From Coxiellaceae bacterium UBA1530 (GTDB taxonomy: Bacteria; Pseudomonadota; Gammaproteobacteria; Coxiellales; Coxiellaceae), in assembly GCA_002323325.1 (NCBI GenBank), contig DCQA01000012.1, forward strand, positions 1 through 32,089: a stretch of 32,089 nt of DNA. The letters run 5' to 3'. The notes beneath the pieces were generated by a model that had not been told where the DNA came from, ran no database searches, and saw only the letters and a list, made by a program, of their open reading frames with translations. Below are positions 1-8,426 of the stretch, one piece after another (position 1 is the stretch's first letter; the number at the start of each line of letters is the position of its first letter). The position numbers and the translations under genes are program-made.

Positions 1-2
1 TC

Positions 3-377
3 ATTTTTGGTGGACTCTGGATGGTGTTTGTTTTTTTTGACTTTCTTATCTTAAACACAAAGATACTAGGCTTCTATGGAGGGAGCTTTATTTTTTCCAC
101 TTTTTCTGTCTGCTTTTTAATGGTTTACAATTATTTTAGCGTAATGTTTTTCCATGCTGAGCAATTATGCCTTTTTAACGACCTTAATCACTTCCTCTAT
201 CCAATATCAATTATTGAGACAGCTCTGATGATCACCTTATGTTTTGTATTGATACCACATTTCTTTTATTTAGGCGCCATCTTTGCAATAGCTATTACTC
301 AATGCTTATCAGCAATAGCCTGCTGGATTATTATTCGAATTCATCGCATTGAGATAAAAATACTTGGGATTATTTAA
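3..377 (+). CDS. C-terminal part of a polytopic membrane protein, probable polysaccharide flippase (5' end outside window)
   Basis: The reading frame is open to the left edge, so the first ATG at 21 is probably internal and the gene starts outside the window. The visible 125 or so residues are very hydrophobic and form about three membrane segments. They end in a short basic tail (RIHRIEIK). The pattern of a last helix rich in small residues (GAIFAIAITQCLSAIA) followed by a basic cytoplasmic tail resembles the C-termini of Wzx/MATE-like polysaccharide flippases. This rests on overall character, not on a diagnostic motif, so another multi-pass transporter is possible. The gene converges on the tsaC operon and ends about 60 bases from it. 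Codon use is T-rich, as expected for membrane segments. Confidence 0.55.
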   Translation: MFGGLWMVFVFFDFLILNTKILGFYGGSFIFSTFSVCFLMVYNYFSVMFFHAEQLCLFNDLNHFLYPISIIETALMITLCFVLIPHFFYLGAIFAIAITQCLSAIACWIIIRIHRIEIKILGII

Positions 378-384
378 AAACAGT

Positions 385-411
385 AAAAAAGGTTAAATAT
401 TAGAACTAACC
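385..411 (-). terminator. Candidate intrinsic terminator of the dprA-tsaC operon
   Basis: On the minus strand the arms GGTTA (411-407) and TAACC (395-391) enclose an 11-base loop and are followed by six T (390-385). It lies about 30 bases past the tsaC stop. The stem is only 5 bp, so it is a weak candidate. Confidence 0.45.
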
Positions 412-440
412 ACACTCAGCTATTACTACTTTTTATAATT

Positions 441-998
441 TCACTGACGAATGTAATTACCCGTGACAGCATCCCTAATAACTGTCGGACTGTCACTGCT
501 ACCACACTCACCCTCAACGATCACATCAACTTGCTCATGAAATTGAATAACAACATCATTCGCTGATTTTGCAGGTGGATGATCACAAATATTCGCGCTA
601 GTAGAAACAATGGGGCCTTCATAGGCTTCGCACAGTGCCTTGACAACTGGGTGCGAACTAATCCTCACCGCTAAAGTCTGATGATTACCGGTTAAACATC
701 TCGGCACATCACTACGAGCAGGGCATAACCATGTCACAGGGCCTGGCCACGTTGGAAAAATAGATGCTTGTGCTTTTTCTGATAAGGGTTCAAGTAAAGA
801 TTCGACTTGATCAAAAGACGATGCCACTAAAATAAATCCTTTTTCAATTGAACGACGCTTCAGGTCTAATAATGCAATTACCGCATCGGCATTCCAAGGA
901 TCACAGCCCAAGCCAAAAACAGCCTCTGTTGGATAGGCAATCACCTGACCTTGCTTTAAAGCCGTCACACCATTAGCAACAGAGACTGTCTTTATCAT
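441..998 (-). CDS. tsaC: Threonylcarbamoyl-AMP synthase TsaC (YrdC/Sua5 family)
   Basis: This 185-residue protein fits the single-domain YrdC form of TsaC. The family makes L-threonylcarbamoyladenylate from threonine, bicarbonate and ATP. That is the first step of t6A formation at position 37 of ANN-decoding tRNAs. Visible signatures are the N-terminal AYPTEAVFGLGCD, the LKRR...KGFILV segment, PGPVTWLCPA, a basic VRIS strand and the STSAN motif. It lacks the C-terminal Sua5 domain, as expected for the short form. It is the last gene of the leftward group and starts 13 bases after purE ends. A purine-rich stretch (AGAAGAGATGAG) precedes the ATG. No key segment is missing. The identification is firm from the motifs and the length. 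Confidence 0.95.
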   Translation of the reverse strand: MIKTVSVANGVTALKQGQVIAYPTEAVFGLGCDPWNADAVIALLDLKRRSIEKGFILVASSFDQVESLLEPLSEKAQASIFPTWPGPVTWLCPARSDVPRCLTGNHQTLAVRISSHPVVKALCEAYEGPIVSTSANICDHPPAKSANDVVIQFHEQVDVIVEGECGSSDSPTVIRDAVTGNYIRQ

Positions 999-1011
999 AA
1001 ACTCATCTCTT

Positions 1012-1539
1012 CTATACGTGAGCTTGTTTAGTCGGGCTTGCTAATCCCTGCTGTAACTGCGTATTAGCATCCATTAATGCGGTTTTTTTAGACTGGCGCT
1101 TCTCCAGTAAACGTTGAGATAACGCTACGTCCTGTAATGCCAGAATCTGTGCGGCTAGAAAGGCAGCATTAACAGCTCCTGCTTTGCCAATACTCGTACA
1201 AGCTACAGGTGTACCGCCAGGCATTTGAACCGTTGACAATAGTGCATCGAAACCACCTAAACTACCTGCATCTAAAGGAATACCAATCACAGGTTTCACC
1301 GTATTGGCTGCAACCGCACCAGCCAAGTGTGCTGCCAAGCCTGCTGCTGCAATAAACACCTCAGTACCTTGCTGTTCGGATTCTTGAATAAAGGCCGCTG
1401 TTTCTTTAGGTGTACGATGCGCCGATAACACCCGTGCTTCAAACGCTACACCAAGAGAGGTTAGTGTATCAAATGTATGTTGTAACACAGGCAGATCACT
1501 GTCTGACCCCATTAAAATAGCAACTTTAGCTTGGCTCAT
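1012..1539 (-). CDS. purE: N5-carboxyaminoimidazole ribonucleotide mutase PurE
   Basis: PurE converts N5-CAIR to CAIR in de novo purine synthesis. The protein shows GSDSDLPVL near the N-terminus, the SAHRTP loop, the glycine/alanine-rich GLAAHLAG segment, and the MPGGTPV and GKAGAVNAA motifs near the C-terminus. The ATG at 1539 is preferred over upstream options in the same frame because AAGGAGAAG lies just before it and the family starts with this Val-Ala-Ile-Leu-Met-Gly strand. That gives 175 residues, a normal length. The start lies inside the end of topA (14-base overlap), which suggests translational coupling. The usual partner PurK is not in the window, so whether this is a PurK-dependent mutase was not settled. 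The substrate loop reads LAAHLAG where many class I enzymes have GAAHLPG. Confidence 0.93.
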   Translation of the reverse strand: MSQAKVAILMGSDSDLPVLQHTFDTLTSLGVAFEARVLSAHRTPKETAAFIQESEQQGTEVFIAAAGLAAHLAGAVAANTVKPVIGIPLDAGSLGGFDALLSTVQMPGGTPVACTSIGKAGAVNAAFLAAQILALQDVALSQRLLEKRQSKKTALMDANTQLQQGLASPTKQAHV

Positions 1540-3829
1540 TATTTTCTTCTCCTTCTGGGTAAGGGATGGCATAACGACAGTCTTGCTGTGGGCACACCTT
1601 CTGAGTACCACTCCGCTTGGTCGTTTTTACCGTTAATATTGGCCACTGACAATCAGGGCACGCTTCATCAATCGGTTTATTCCAAATCGCATAATCACAC
1701 TTGGGATATCGCTCACAAGAAAAAAAGATTTTTCCGCGACGTGATTTACGCTGCAAAATATGCCCCTGTTTACACTTAGGGCAATCCACACCTGTATCCT
1801 GTGGCTTCTCTAGTGGTTCAATGTACCGACAATCTGGATAATTACCACAACCGATGAACTTACCATATTTACCATGACGCACGACTAATTCACCTTGGCA
1901 TTTTGGGCAAGCTCGATCTTTAATTTTTTCCTGCATCGCCTCTTGATCACCATCGATACTACGTGTGTAAGAACAATCCGGAAAGGCGGTACACCCAATA
2001 AAACGTCCCGTCCGTCCGAGCCGGATCGATAATGGCTTACCACACTCAGGACATGTCTCATCAATCTTTTCTTGAGTGACATCACTACGCTGTACATCAG
2101 TTTCAGTTTTGTCAATCAGCGCTTTGAATGGCTTCCAAAAATCTTCGAGAACAGGTATCCATGCTTGATCACCGGTTGCTACGGCATCTAAACTATCTTC
2201 TAATCGTGCGGTAAATCCATAATCGACGTACTGTGTGAAATACTCGGTTAAAAAACGATTAACCACACGTCCGACATCAGTGGGATAGAATCGCTTCTGT
2301 TCCAGCTCAACATATTCACGATTTTGAAGTGTACTGATAATAGAGGCATAGGTTGATGGTCGACCTATTCCATGCTCTTCCAGAGCCTTGACAAGACTAG
2401 CCTCAGTATATCGAGGTGGCGGCTCTGTGAAGTGCTGGCTCGGAACAACATCATGTAATTGCACCTTATCGCCCTCTTCCATGGCTGGAAGGATTTTACC
2501 CTCACTATCATCTTTTTTCTTATCATCAACATCCTCAGAGTATACCGTTAAAAATCCTGGATGTTTGATCACAGAACCATTCGCGCGAAACACATGATTG
2601 TCTGTGGTTAAGTCTATAGCGACCGTATCCATGATTGCGTCAACCATTTGACTAGCAATCGCTCGTTTCCAAATTAATCCGTATAATTTAATTTGCTCCT
2701 TTGATAAAAACGCTGTTAATGACTCAGGGCGTCTGAAAGCTGACGTTGGTCGTATTGCTTCATGCGCTTCTTGTGCGTTCTTAGATTTAGTGGTGTATAT
2801 GCGCGGCTCATTGGGTAAATTGTCTTTGCCATATTCTTTAAGAATAGTCTCCCGTATTTCAGTGAGCGCTTCTTTTGCCATATTCACTGAGTCTGTACGC
2901 ATGTAGGTAATTAAACCAATCGTTCCATCTTCCCCACCAATATCAACACCCTCATACAATTGTTGCGCAATTCGCATCGTCCGTTGTGCAGTAAAGCCTA
3001 ATTTCCTTGAAGCCTCTTGTTGTAGAGTGGAGGTAATAAAAGGAGGTGCAGGGCGTCGTTTACGCTGCTTCTTGGTGATGGTTTTGACTAGAAGCTCACC
3101 TTGAGCACTATTAACCAGCGTTTCTTTTACTGATGTCGCACGCTTTTCATCCTGAATACTAAACTGCTCTAGCTTCTCACCATCAAAATGTGTTAGTCGC
3201 GCAACAAATGGTTTCTTCTGTGAAGATGCCTGACCTTCAACCGTCCAATATTCTTGTTTAATAAATTTCTCAATCGCTTCTTCACGCTCAACAATCAAAC
3301 GCAGTGCAGGACTTTGGACTCGACCCGCTGAGAGACCACGACGAATTTTTTTCCATAACAAAGGTGATAAAGTAAACCCAACTAAATAATCAAGGGCACG
3401 TCTTGCTTGTTGTGCATCGACCAAATCCATACTGATTTCGCGCGGATTGGCAGCAGCTTCTTGCACGGCTTTTTTGGTAATTTGGTGAAAGACTATCCTG
3501 GAAATAGTCTTGCCGACCAGTGCTTTTGATTCTCTCAATAGCTCGACTAAATGCCAGGCAATAGCCTCACCCTCTCTATCTGGGTCAGTTGCGAGCAACA
3601 AAGTATCACAGGTCTTTAATGCTTTTTTAACTGCGTCTACATGTTTGGCATTACGCTCAATGATCTGATAGTGCATGTTAAAATCATTATCAACTTCAAC
3701 CGCACCTGACTTTGGAATTAAATCACGCATGTGGCCATAAGATGCCATCACCTGATATTGCTTACCCAGATATTTTTTAATCGTCTTACATTTAGCTGGA
3801 GATTCTACAATCACTAGATACTTAGACAT
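1526..3829 (-). CDS. topA: DNA topoisomerase I TopA
   Basis: This type IA topoisomerase of 767 residues relaxes negative supercoils in the cytoplasm. The TOPRIM domain is at residues 1-115, with Glu9 in the opening VESPAK motif and the acidic triad in DPDRE (Asp82, Asp84, Glu86). The catalytic tyrosine is in ITYMRTDS (Tyr309), preceded by the STLQQEASRKLGF segment. The C-terminal 180 or so residues carry four cysteine-pair modules (CPECG, CPKCQ, CPKCK and CPDCQ, each with a second cysteine pair or equivalent), typical of proteobacterial enzymes. The fourth module is less regular. The ATG at 3829 follows GGAG at good spacing. It lies 16 bases after smg and overlaps purE by 14. All catalytic residues are present and there is no sign of damage. 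Confidence 0.97.
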   Translation of the reverse strand: MSKYLVIVESPAKCKTIKKYLGKQYQVMASYGHMRDLIPKSGAVEVDNDFNMHYQIIERNAKHVDAVKKALKTCDTLLLATDPDREGEAIAWHLVELLRESKALVGKTISRIVFHQITKKAVQEAAANPREISMDLVDAQQARRALDYLVGFTLSPLLWKKIRRGLSAGRVQSPALRLIVEREEAIEKFIKQEYWTVEGQASSQKKPFVARLTHFDGEKLEQFSIQDEKRATSVKETLVNSAQGELLVKTITKKQRKRRPAPPFITSTLQQEASRKLGFTAQRTMRIAQQLYEGVDIGGEDGTIGLITYMRTDSVNMAKEALTEIRETILKEYGKDNLPNEPRIYTTKSKNAQEAHEAIRPTSAFRRPESLTAFLSKEQIKLYGLIWKRAIASQMVDAIMDTVAIDLTTDNHVFRANGSVIKHPGFLTVYSEDVDDKKKDDSEGKILPAMEEGDKVQLHDVVPSQHFTEPPPRYTEASLVKALEEHGIGRPSTYASIISTLQNREYVELEQKRFYPTDVGRVVNRFLTEYFTQYVDYGFTARLEDSLDAVATGDQAWIPVLEDFWKPFKALIDKTETDVQRSDVTQEKIDETCPECGKPLSIRLGRTGRFIGCTAFPDCSYTRSIDGDQEAMQEKIKDRACPKCQGELVVRHGKYGKFIGCGNYPDCRYIEPLEKPQDTGVDCPKCKQGHILQRKSRRGKIFFSCERYPKCDYAIWNKPIDEACPDCQWPILTVKTTKRSGTQKVCPQQDCRYAIPYPEGEENNEPS

Positions 3830-3845
3830 TGTTTATGCTCCACCC

Positions 3846-4325
3846 TTAATGAATAACACCAGTTGGTGAATCGTCCAACACAAGCAATTCCATCTGTTTT
3901 AATGCTTCTTGTTCATCTGGCATATTATACAGAACCATCAAGGTCACCCATTTGGCTAAACTCACGTCAATATCATCAGCATCGAGTTCTACTAAAAAAT
4001 AGACAATAACTTCGAATGTTGCTGGCGATATGATCACTTGTTTGATTAAATCAAGTAAAAAAGCCTGACACTCGCTGTCTAAATACTGCTTCTCTTCCTC
4101 TGAAAACACACGTATCGCATCTGGCGAAGAGACTGCAATCGCTTCTTTATCCATTTCAGCCAAACTGCTCAACCACTCAATGGCCTGTTCTATCGGTGCA
4201 TCACCAAACCCTGCAGACTCTAAATCTTCGGTCACCTCATCTGAGGTCAACTCCACCACCTTGCCTTGCTGAAGATGATGATTAAAAATATACATCAATA
4301 CGCTTAATACACTGTCTTTTTTCAT
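3846..4325 (-). CDS. smg: Smg family protein (DUF494)
   Basis: This 159-residue acidic, mostly helical cytoplasmic protein matches the Smg/DUF494 family in length, in its opening (MKKDSVLSVLMYIFNHH), and in its place between dprA and topA, which is conserved across many gammaproteobacteria. The family's molecular role is not established; the link to DNA processing comes from neighbourhood only. Only one base separates its ATG from the dprA stop codon, so the two are almost certainly translated from one message. No catalytic motif was recognised. The C-terminus (EQEALKQMELLVLDD) fits the family's conserved helical end. Confidence 0.88.
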   Translation of the reverse strand: MKKDSVLSVLMYIFNHHLQQGKVVELTSDEVTEDLESAGFGDAPIEQAIEWLSSLAEMDKEAIAVSSPDAIRVFSEEEKQYLDSECQAFLLDLIKQVIISPATFEVIVYFLVELDADDIDVSLAKWVTLMVLYNMPDEQEALKQMELLVLDDSPTGVIH

Positions 4326-4326
4326 G

Positions 4327-5442
4327 CTAGTCTACTCGCACATAGCCACCGGAAACCCGTGTAATATACCCTTTTAATTCAATGATTAACAACATTGAAT
4401 TAACTTTGGCCACATTCAAAGCAGAACGTGCAATTACTTGATCAACTGTGGTCATTTTATAGTCGACACACTCTAGCAGCATCTGACATTCTGAATCAAG
4501 AGAAACTCCACCTCCCGGACTTGGCTGACGAGCGGCCGATGATGAAGTTTCCAAACTTTTTCCTCTCACAGATCGGATACCCAGCGCATCTAGCACATCA
4601 CCCTCATGCTCAACCAAAGTTGCACCTGATCGTAGTAAACCATGACACCCCTCAACTGAAGCGACTCCAGCCACCCCAGGAACAGCAAATACCTCCCGGC
4701 CCTGATCCAATGCATGCTCTACAGTGATTAGAGAACCACTTTGGCGAGCGGCTTCAACCACTACAACCCCATGAGATAACCCACTTATAATCCGATTACG
4801 TTGCGGGAAATGATGGGGTTTTGGCTTAGTGCAAGGACGATACTCAGACACTAAAGCACCACGATCTTCGATAAGCGATGCCAAGCGGCGATGTTCACTC
4901 GGATAAATAATATCTAAGCCACAACCCAACACAGCAATCGTTTCACTGCTTCCTACTAATGCTCCCTGATGTGCGGCACCATCAATACCTCGTGCCAAAC
5001 CACTGGTAACGACTACCCCTTGATTAGATAATCCTTTCGACAAATGATGAGCAAATGAGCGACCTTGATAACTGCTTCGACGGCTTCCAACAATAGCCAC
5101 TTGCAATCGCGATAAGCAGCTAGGATTACCTTTTATGTAGAGAACAATGGGTGGTGCGGAAGTGACACGCAAGTATTCAGGGTACGCAGGATCATCGATC
5201 GTCAAAATACATTGTCCTGATTGATCTGCCCACTGACAATCTTCATCAATAACTGATTGAGGTACCTGCAACAGTGCATTAATTAACGCTGGTGACATCG
5301 AAGCTTGCTGCCAAGCATCCAGTGAAGCTTGCCATAGTGCGCTCACACTACCCCAATACTCAACTAATTTCATCGCAGTCACTGGGCCTACTCCTTTTGC
5401 CTGAGATAACTTCAACCAGTGCTGGATGTTAAGCGCATTCAT
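4327..5442 (-). CDS. dprA: DNA-processing protein DprA
   Basis: DprA binds incoming single-stranded DNA and loads RecA during natural transformation. The 371-residue protein has an N-terminal helix-hairpin-like segment (GVGPVTAMKLVEYWGS). Next comes the Rossmann-like core with GSRRSSYQGR, TSGLARGIDGAAH and PQRNRIISGLS, and a C-terminal winged-helix region after a Ser/Pro-rich linker near residue 300. The ATG at 5442 is chosen because AAGGAGGG sits six bases upstream. Longer in-frame starts add residues not seen in the family. It is the first gene of the leftward group dprA-smg-topA-purE-tsaC and diverges from fmt. The gene is intact, so this part of a competence pathway may function, but no other competence gene is in view. 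Confidence 0.95.
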   Translation of the reverse strand: MNALNIQHWLKLSQAKGVGPVTAMKLVEYWGSVSALWQASLDAWQQASMSPALINALLQVPQSVIDEDCQWADQSGQCILTIDDPAYPEYLRVTSAPPIVLYIKGNPSCLSRLQVAIVGSRRSSYQGRSFAHHLSKGLSNQGVVVTSGLARGIDGAAHQGALVGSSETIAVLGCGLDIIYPSEHRRLASLIEDRGALVSEYRPCTKPKPHHFPQRNRIISGLSHGVVVVEAARQSGSLITVEHALDQGREVFAVPGVAGVASVEGCHGLLRSGATLVEHEGDVLDALGIRSVRGKSLETSSSAARQPSPGGGVSLDSECQMLLECVDYKMTTVDQVIARSALNVAKVNSMLLIIELKGYITRVSGGYVRVD

Positions 5443-5535
5443 AAATACCCTCCTTATCATCAGCATGCAATCAGCTCCTCTCGACAACAATACCGTAACC
5501 AATCATTTATTCTTGTGCGCAGTTTGGGTAAAAAC

Positions 5536-5563
5536 GTGACAACACTGAATAATCCGCTATGAT
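5536..5563 (+). promoter_or_regulatory. Candidate sigma-70 promoter for fmt-gmhB-folA
   Basis: GTGACA (5536-5541) and TATGAT (5558-5563) are separated by 16 bases and end 30 bases before the fmt ATG. Each box differs from consensus at one or two positions. The match is by eye only. Confidence 0.5.
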
Positions 5564-5593
5564 GATGCTCATCTATCTTCATCAGGAAATAGT

Positions 5594-6544
5594 ATGAAAC
5601 TAATTTTTGCAGGCTCACCGGATTTTGCTTGCCCAAGCTTAGAACGATTAGTCAATTCACATCACACAATTGTTGCCGTCTATACTCAACCCGATCGTCC
5701 AGCGGGACGTGGTCGCAAACTAACACCAACAGCCATTAAGCAGCTTGCCCAACAGTATCAGCTCCCTATATGTGACCCACCCTCATTGAAAACTAATGAA
5801 GCGGCTGAGGCATTGTTGGCTCTCCATGCCGACGTAATGGTGGTGATTGCGTACGGATTATTATTGCCTGCCAACATTCTCAAAATACCCCGATTAGGTT
5901 GCGTCAATCTTCACCCGTCATTATTACCTCAATGGCGTGGGGCTACGCCTATCCAGCATACCTTGTTGTCAGGAGAAACAACGACAGGTATCACTATCAT
6001 GCAATTGGATGAGGGTATGGACTCCGGCCCTATTTTATCGCAAATACCAACTGCCGTTTTACCAACTGAAACTGCTGGAGAATTACATCTTCGCTTAGCG
6101 CATCAAGGGGCTGAGCAATTACTAGAGACACTCAATCAATTAGAACAAGGGTCCATCACACCACAACCACAAGATCATCAAAAGGCCACCTACACACGTA
6201 AAATTCAGAAAGCTGATGCTCTCATCGACTGGCAACAACCCGCCGTTGAACTGGCACATCAAGTACGTGCATTTAATCCCTGGCCAATTGCTTATACACA
6301 TTGGCAGGGCCATATACTTCGTATCTGGGAAGCAACCGCTGTTGATCAATACTGTGATAAACCCTGCGGTCAATTAATTGCAGTCTCTAAAGATGGAATT
6401 GATATTAATACTGGTATGGGATTGTTACGAGTACACACCGTTCAATTACCCGGCAAACGTCCTGTTGATATCCGGGCTTTCATAAATGCCCATCAATCTG
6501 ACCTGATACCTCATCACACATACTTTGGTATTACTGCATGCTGA
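5594..6544 (+). CDS. fmt: Methionyl-tRNA formyltransferase
   Basis: Fmt formylates initiator Met-tRNA using 10-formyltetrahydrofolate. The 316-residue protein opens with the FAGSPDFACPSLE strand and has the N-terminal transferase fold. The catalytic trio is visible as Asn105 and His107 in VNLHPSLLP and Asp143 in LDEGMDSGPIL, equivalent to E. coli Asn108, His110 and Asp146. The C-terminal tRNA-contacting barrel region spans roughly residues 205-316. AGGAA precedes the ATG. The usual partner def (peptide deformylase) is not adjacent. Here fmt is followed by gmhB with a 7-base overlap and then folA, so a folate-using enzyme sits near a folate-reducing one. No residue of note is missing. Confidence 0.96.
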   Translation: MKLIFAGSPDFACPSLERLVNSHHTIVAVYTQPDRPAGRGRKLTPTAIKQLAQQYQLPICDPPSLKTNEAAEALLALHADVMVVIAYGLLLPANILKIPRLGCVNLHPSLLPQWRGATPIQHTLLSGETTTGITIMQLDEGMDSGPILSQIPTAVLPTETAGELHLRLAHQGAEQLLETLNQLEQGSITPQPQDHQKATYTRKIQKADALIDWQQPAVELAHQVRAFNPWPIAYTHWQGHILRIWEATAVDQYCDKPCGQLIAVSKDGIDINTGMGLLRVHTVQLPGKRPVDIRAFINAHQSDLIPHHTYFGITAC

Positions 6545-7083
6545 TTATTCTTGATCGAGATGGTGTCATTAATACAGATTCACCCGATTACATTAAATCT
6601 CCGCAAGAGTGGTATCCTATTCCAGGAAGCCTAGAGGCCATTGCTGCACTTAAGCTAGCCGGACATATCGTTTGTGTTGCGACTAATCAATCAGGTATTG
6701 CGCGTGGATATTATTCACTAAAAACTCTCGCGGCAATACACCAAAAAATGGAGCTCGCTCTCCAACAACACCACGTAACCCTTGACAGTATTGCCTTTTG
6801 CCCACATATCGATACGGATAACTGCACATGTCGCAAACCCAAACCCGGTCTACTGATACAACTGCAACAACAATTTAATATAGCCTGGAGTGATACAGTC
6901 TTTATTGGCGATTCCATGCGAGATTTTCAAGCTGCTGAGTCAGTTGGCTGTCATTTTATTTTGGTAGCTACTGGCAATGGTCAACAAACCAAGACTCTCT
7001 ATCAACCACAAGTGCCTTTTATGACAGACCTTTGGGCTGTTGCGAACCATATACTCAATCCATCCTTTAGTCTTGGTCAGTAA
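6538..7083 (+). CDS. gmhB: D-glycero-D-manno-heptose-1,7-bisphosphate 7-phosphatase GmhB
   Basis: GmhB removes the C7 phosphate in ADP-heptose synthesis for the lipopolysaccharide inner core. It is a HAD-family phosphatase of 181 residues. The nucleophile and general acid are Asp6 and Asp8 in LDRDGVIN. The ATNQSGIARG segment is typical of this branch. A zinc-binding loop Cys88-x-His90 ... Cys96-x-Cys98 (CPHIDTDNCTCRKPKPG) and the GDSMRDFQAA motif complete the family signature. The ATG lies within the fmt stop region (ATGCTGA), so the two genes are translationally coupled. Its pathway partners hldE and hldD lie about 20 kb away in this window; gmhA is not seen. Confidence 0.95.
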   Translation: MLIILDRDGVINTDSPDYIKSPQEWYPIPGSLEAIAALKLAGHIVCVATNQSGIARGYYSLKTLAAIHQKMELALQQHHVTLDSIAFCPHIDTDNCTCRKPKPGLLIQLQQQFNIAWSDTVFIGDSMRDFQAAESVGCHFILVATGNGQQTKTLYQPQVPFMTDLWAVANHILNPSFSLGQ

Positions 7084-7131
7084 AGAGCAACCTGATACAG
7101 TATTTTTTTTATAATTACAAAAGGAGTTTTT

Positions 7132-7623
7132 ATGCTCACATTGGTAGCTGCTATGTCCCACAATCGTGTAATCGGTAATGCCGGAACAATGCCATGGCAC
7201 TTACCTGCCGAGCTGAAACACTTTAAAGCAGTAACCTTAGGCAAACCCGTTATTATGGGCCGTACTACTTTTGAGAGTCTACCTGGGCCACTACCTAAAC
7301 GTCACAACATTGTTGTGAGTCGACAACATCACCTCGCGTTTGATGGTGTGACTGTTTGCTCATCGATTGAAGATGCAATCGCACTAACTAAGTCAGACGA
7401 GGATGTTATTATTATGGGAGGAGCGAGTTTATATGAGCAAACCATCAATCACGCCGATCGCATGATCTTAACACTCATTGATCTAAATACCCCAGGAGAC
7501 ACGTATTTTCCCGAGTGGAATGAATCAAATTGGGAAAATGTCAAAGAAGTCACACATCCAGTGACCGACATAAACACAACCGCTTTTCGCTGTGTTTGGT
7601 TACAACGCAAATTTTCTACTTAA
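7132..7623 (+). CDS. folA: Dihydrofolate reductase
   Basis: FolA reduces dihydrofolate to tetrahydrofolate with NADPH. The 163-residue length is typical of chromosomal enzymes. Visible features are the Met20-type loop (NRVIGNAGTMPWHLPAE), the acidic active-site residue Glu27 where E. coli has Asp27, the IMGRTTFESL NADPH motif, and GGASLYEQ. AAGGAG lies six bases before the ATG. The gene converges on apaH: the folA stop (7621-7623) and the apaH stop (7620-7622 on the other strand) overlap within TTAA. The folA/apaH pairing is conserved from E. coli, which supports the call. Glu at position 27 is common in other bacterial enzymes and should not impair activity. Confidence 0.96.
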   Translation: MLTLVAAMSHNRVIGNAGTMPWHLPAELKHFKAVTLGKPVIMGRTTFESLPGPLPKRHNIVVSRQHHLAFDGVTVCSSIEDAIALTKSDEDVIIMGGASLYEQTINHADRMILTLIDLNTPGDTYFPEWNESNWENVKEVTHPVTDINTTAFRCVWLQRKFST

Positions 7624-8423
7624 GATAACTCACGAGCATTTATTTGAAATCTTTGCTTTGTTTCAACGTTCATTGCCGTTAAAAAACCTCCATACACGCA
7701 GCCTGTATCTAATGCATGACATTGCGGCTGATCACATTGTCCCATCAACCTAGCCCAATGCCCAAAGAACACATGATGCGATTGCTGGTACCATTCAAAC
7801 CAAGGCTGAAAATCACTGTGAGGATGAACACGCTCCTTATAAGAAAATTCTAATTGTCCCTGCGATGTGCAAAATCGCATTCGAGTCAGCGCATTAACTG
7901 TGTATCGAAGACGATCAATACTCTGAAGGTTCTCTGACCAAAGAGCAGGTTCTTGCCCATACATCTTAGAAAAAAAATCATGGTAATACGGACCTTGAAG
8001 GACATCCTCAACTTCTTTTGCACAAGCCAGTGCCATCTCAGTAGTCCAACAAGGTGGAATACCCGCATGAACAAACACCGAATCATAATCCTTTATTGTG
8101 TAAAGTAGTCGTTGATGGCGCAACCAACACAATAGCTCCATACCATCAGAGGTATCCATCAACGCTTTTAGCGTGGTGCTTGGTGGTGCTGTGATAGCAC
8201 CATACCCTTTAGCCAACAATGCCAAATCATGATTCCCTAAAATAACCGTTGCATGTTTTAGAGAGCGCACCAATCTTAAAACTTGCAAAGAACAAGGACC
8301 GGTATTGACTAAATCACCGATAAAAATAAGATGATCAAAGGTTGACTGATAGTCTATGGCATCAAGCAATGCACAGAGGGAATCATAGCAACCATGCACA
8401 TCACCGATCGCATAAGTCGCCAT
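7620..8423 (-). CDS. apaH: Symmetrical bis(5'-nucleosyl)-tetraphosphatase ApaH
   Basis: ApaH hydrolyses Ap4A to two ADP and also removes Np4 caps from RNA. The 267-residue protein begins directly with the calcineurin-like metallophosphatase motifs GDVHGCYDSL, GDLVNTGP and GNHDLALL. Later it has FVHAGIPP and GHWARLMG, and LDTGCVYGG near the C-terminus, matching ApaH rather than general Ser/Thr phosphatases. It is the last gene of the leftward lptD-surA-rsmA-usp-sppA-apaH series and starts three bases after sppA ends. In E. coli apaG normally lies upstream; here sppA takes that place. All metal-binding motifs look intact. Confidence 0.96.
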   Translation of the reverse strand: MATYAIGDVHGCYDSLCALLDAIDYQSTFDHLIFIGDLVNTGPCSLQVLRLVRSLKHATVILGNHDLALLAKGYGAITAPPSTTLKALMDTSDGMELLCWLRHQRLLYTIKDYDSVFVHAGIPPCWTTEMALACAKEVEDVLQGPYYHDFFSKMYGQEPALWSENLQSIDRLRYTVNALTRMRFCTSQGQLEFSYKERVHPHSDFQPWFEWYQQSHHVFFGHWARLMGQCDQPQCHALDTGCVYGGFLTAMNVETKQRFQINARELS

Positions 8424-8426
8424 CTG

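Noticed and set aside
21..377. Treating the left-edge gene as complete from ATG 21
   Set aside because: The frame is open upstream and no ribosome site precedes the ATG; the protein is too short for a flippase.
1012..1539. Claim that the organism lacks PurK because purK does not neighbour purE
   Set aside because: One window cannot show absence from the genome; the same applies to def beside fmt and gmhA for the heptose pathway.
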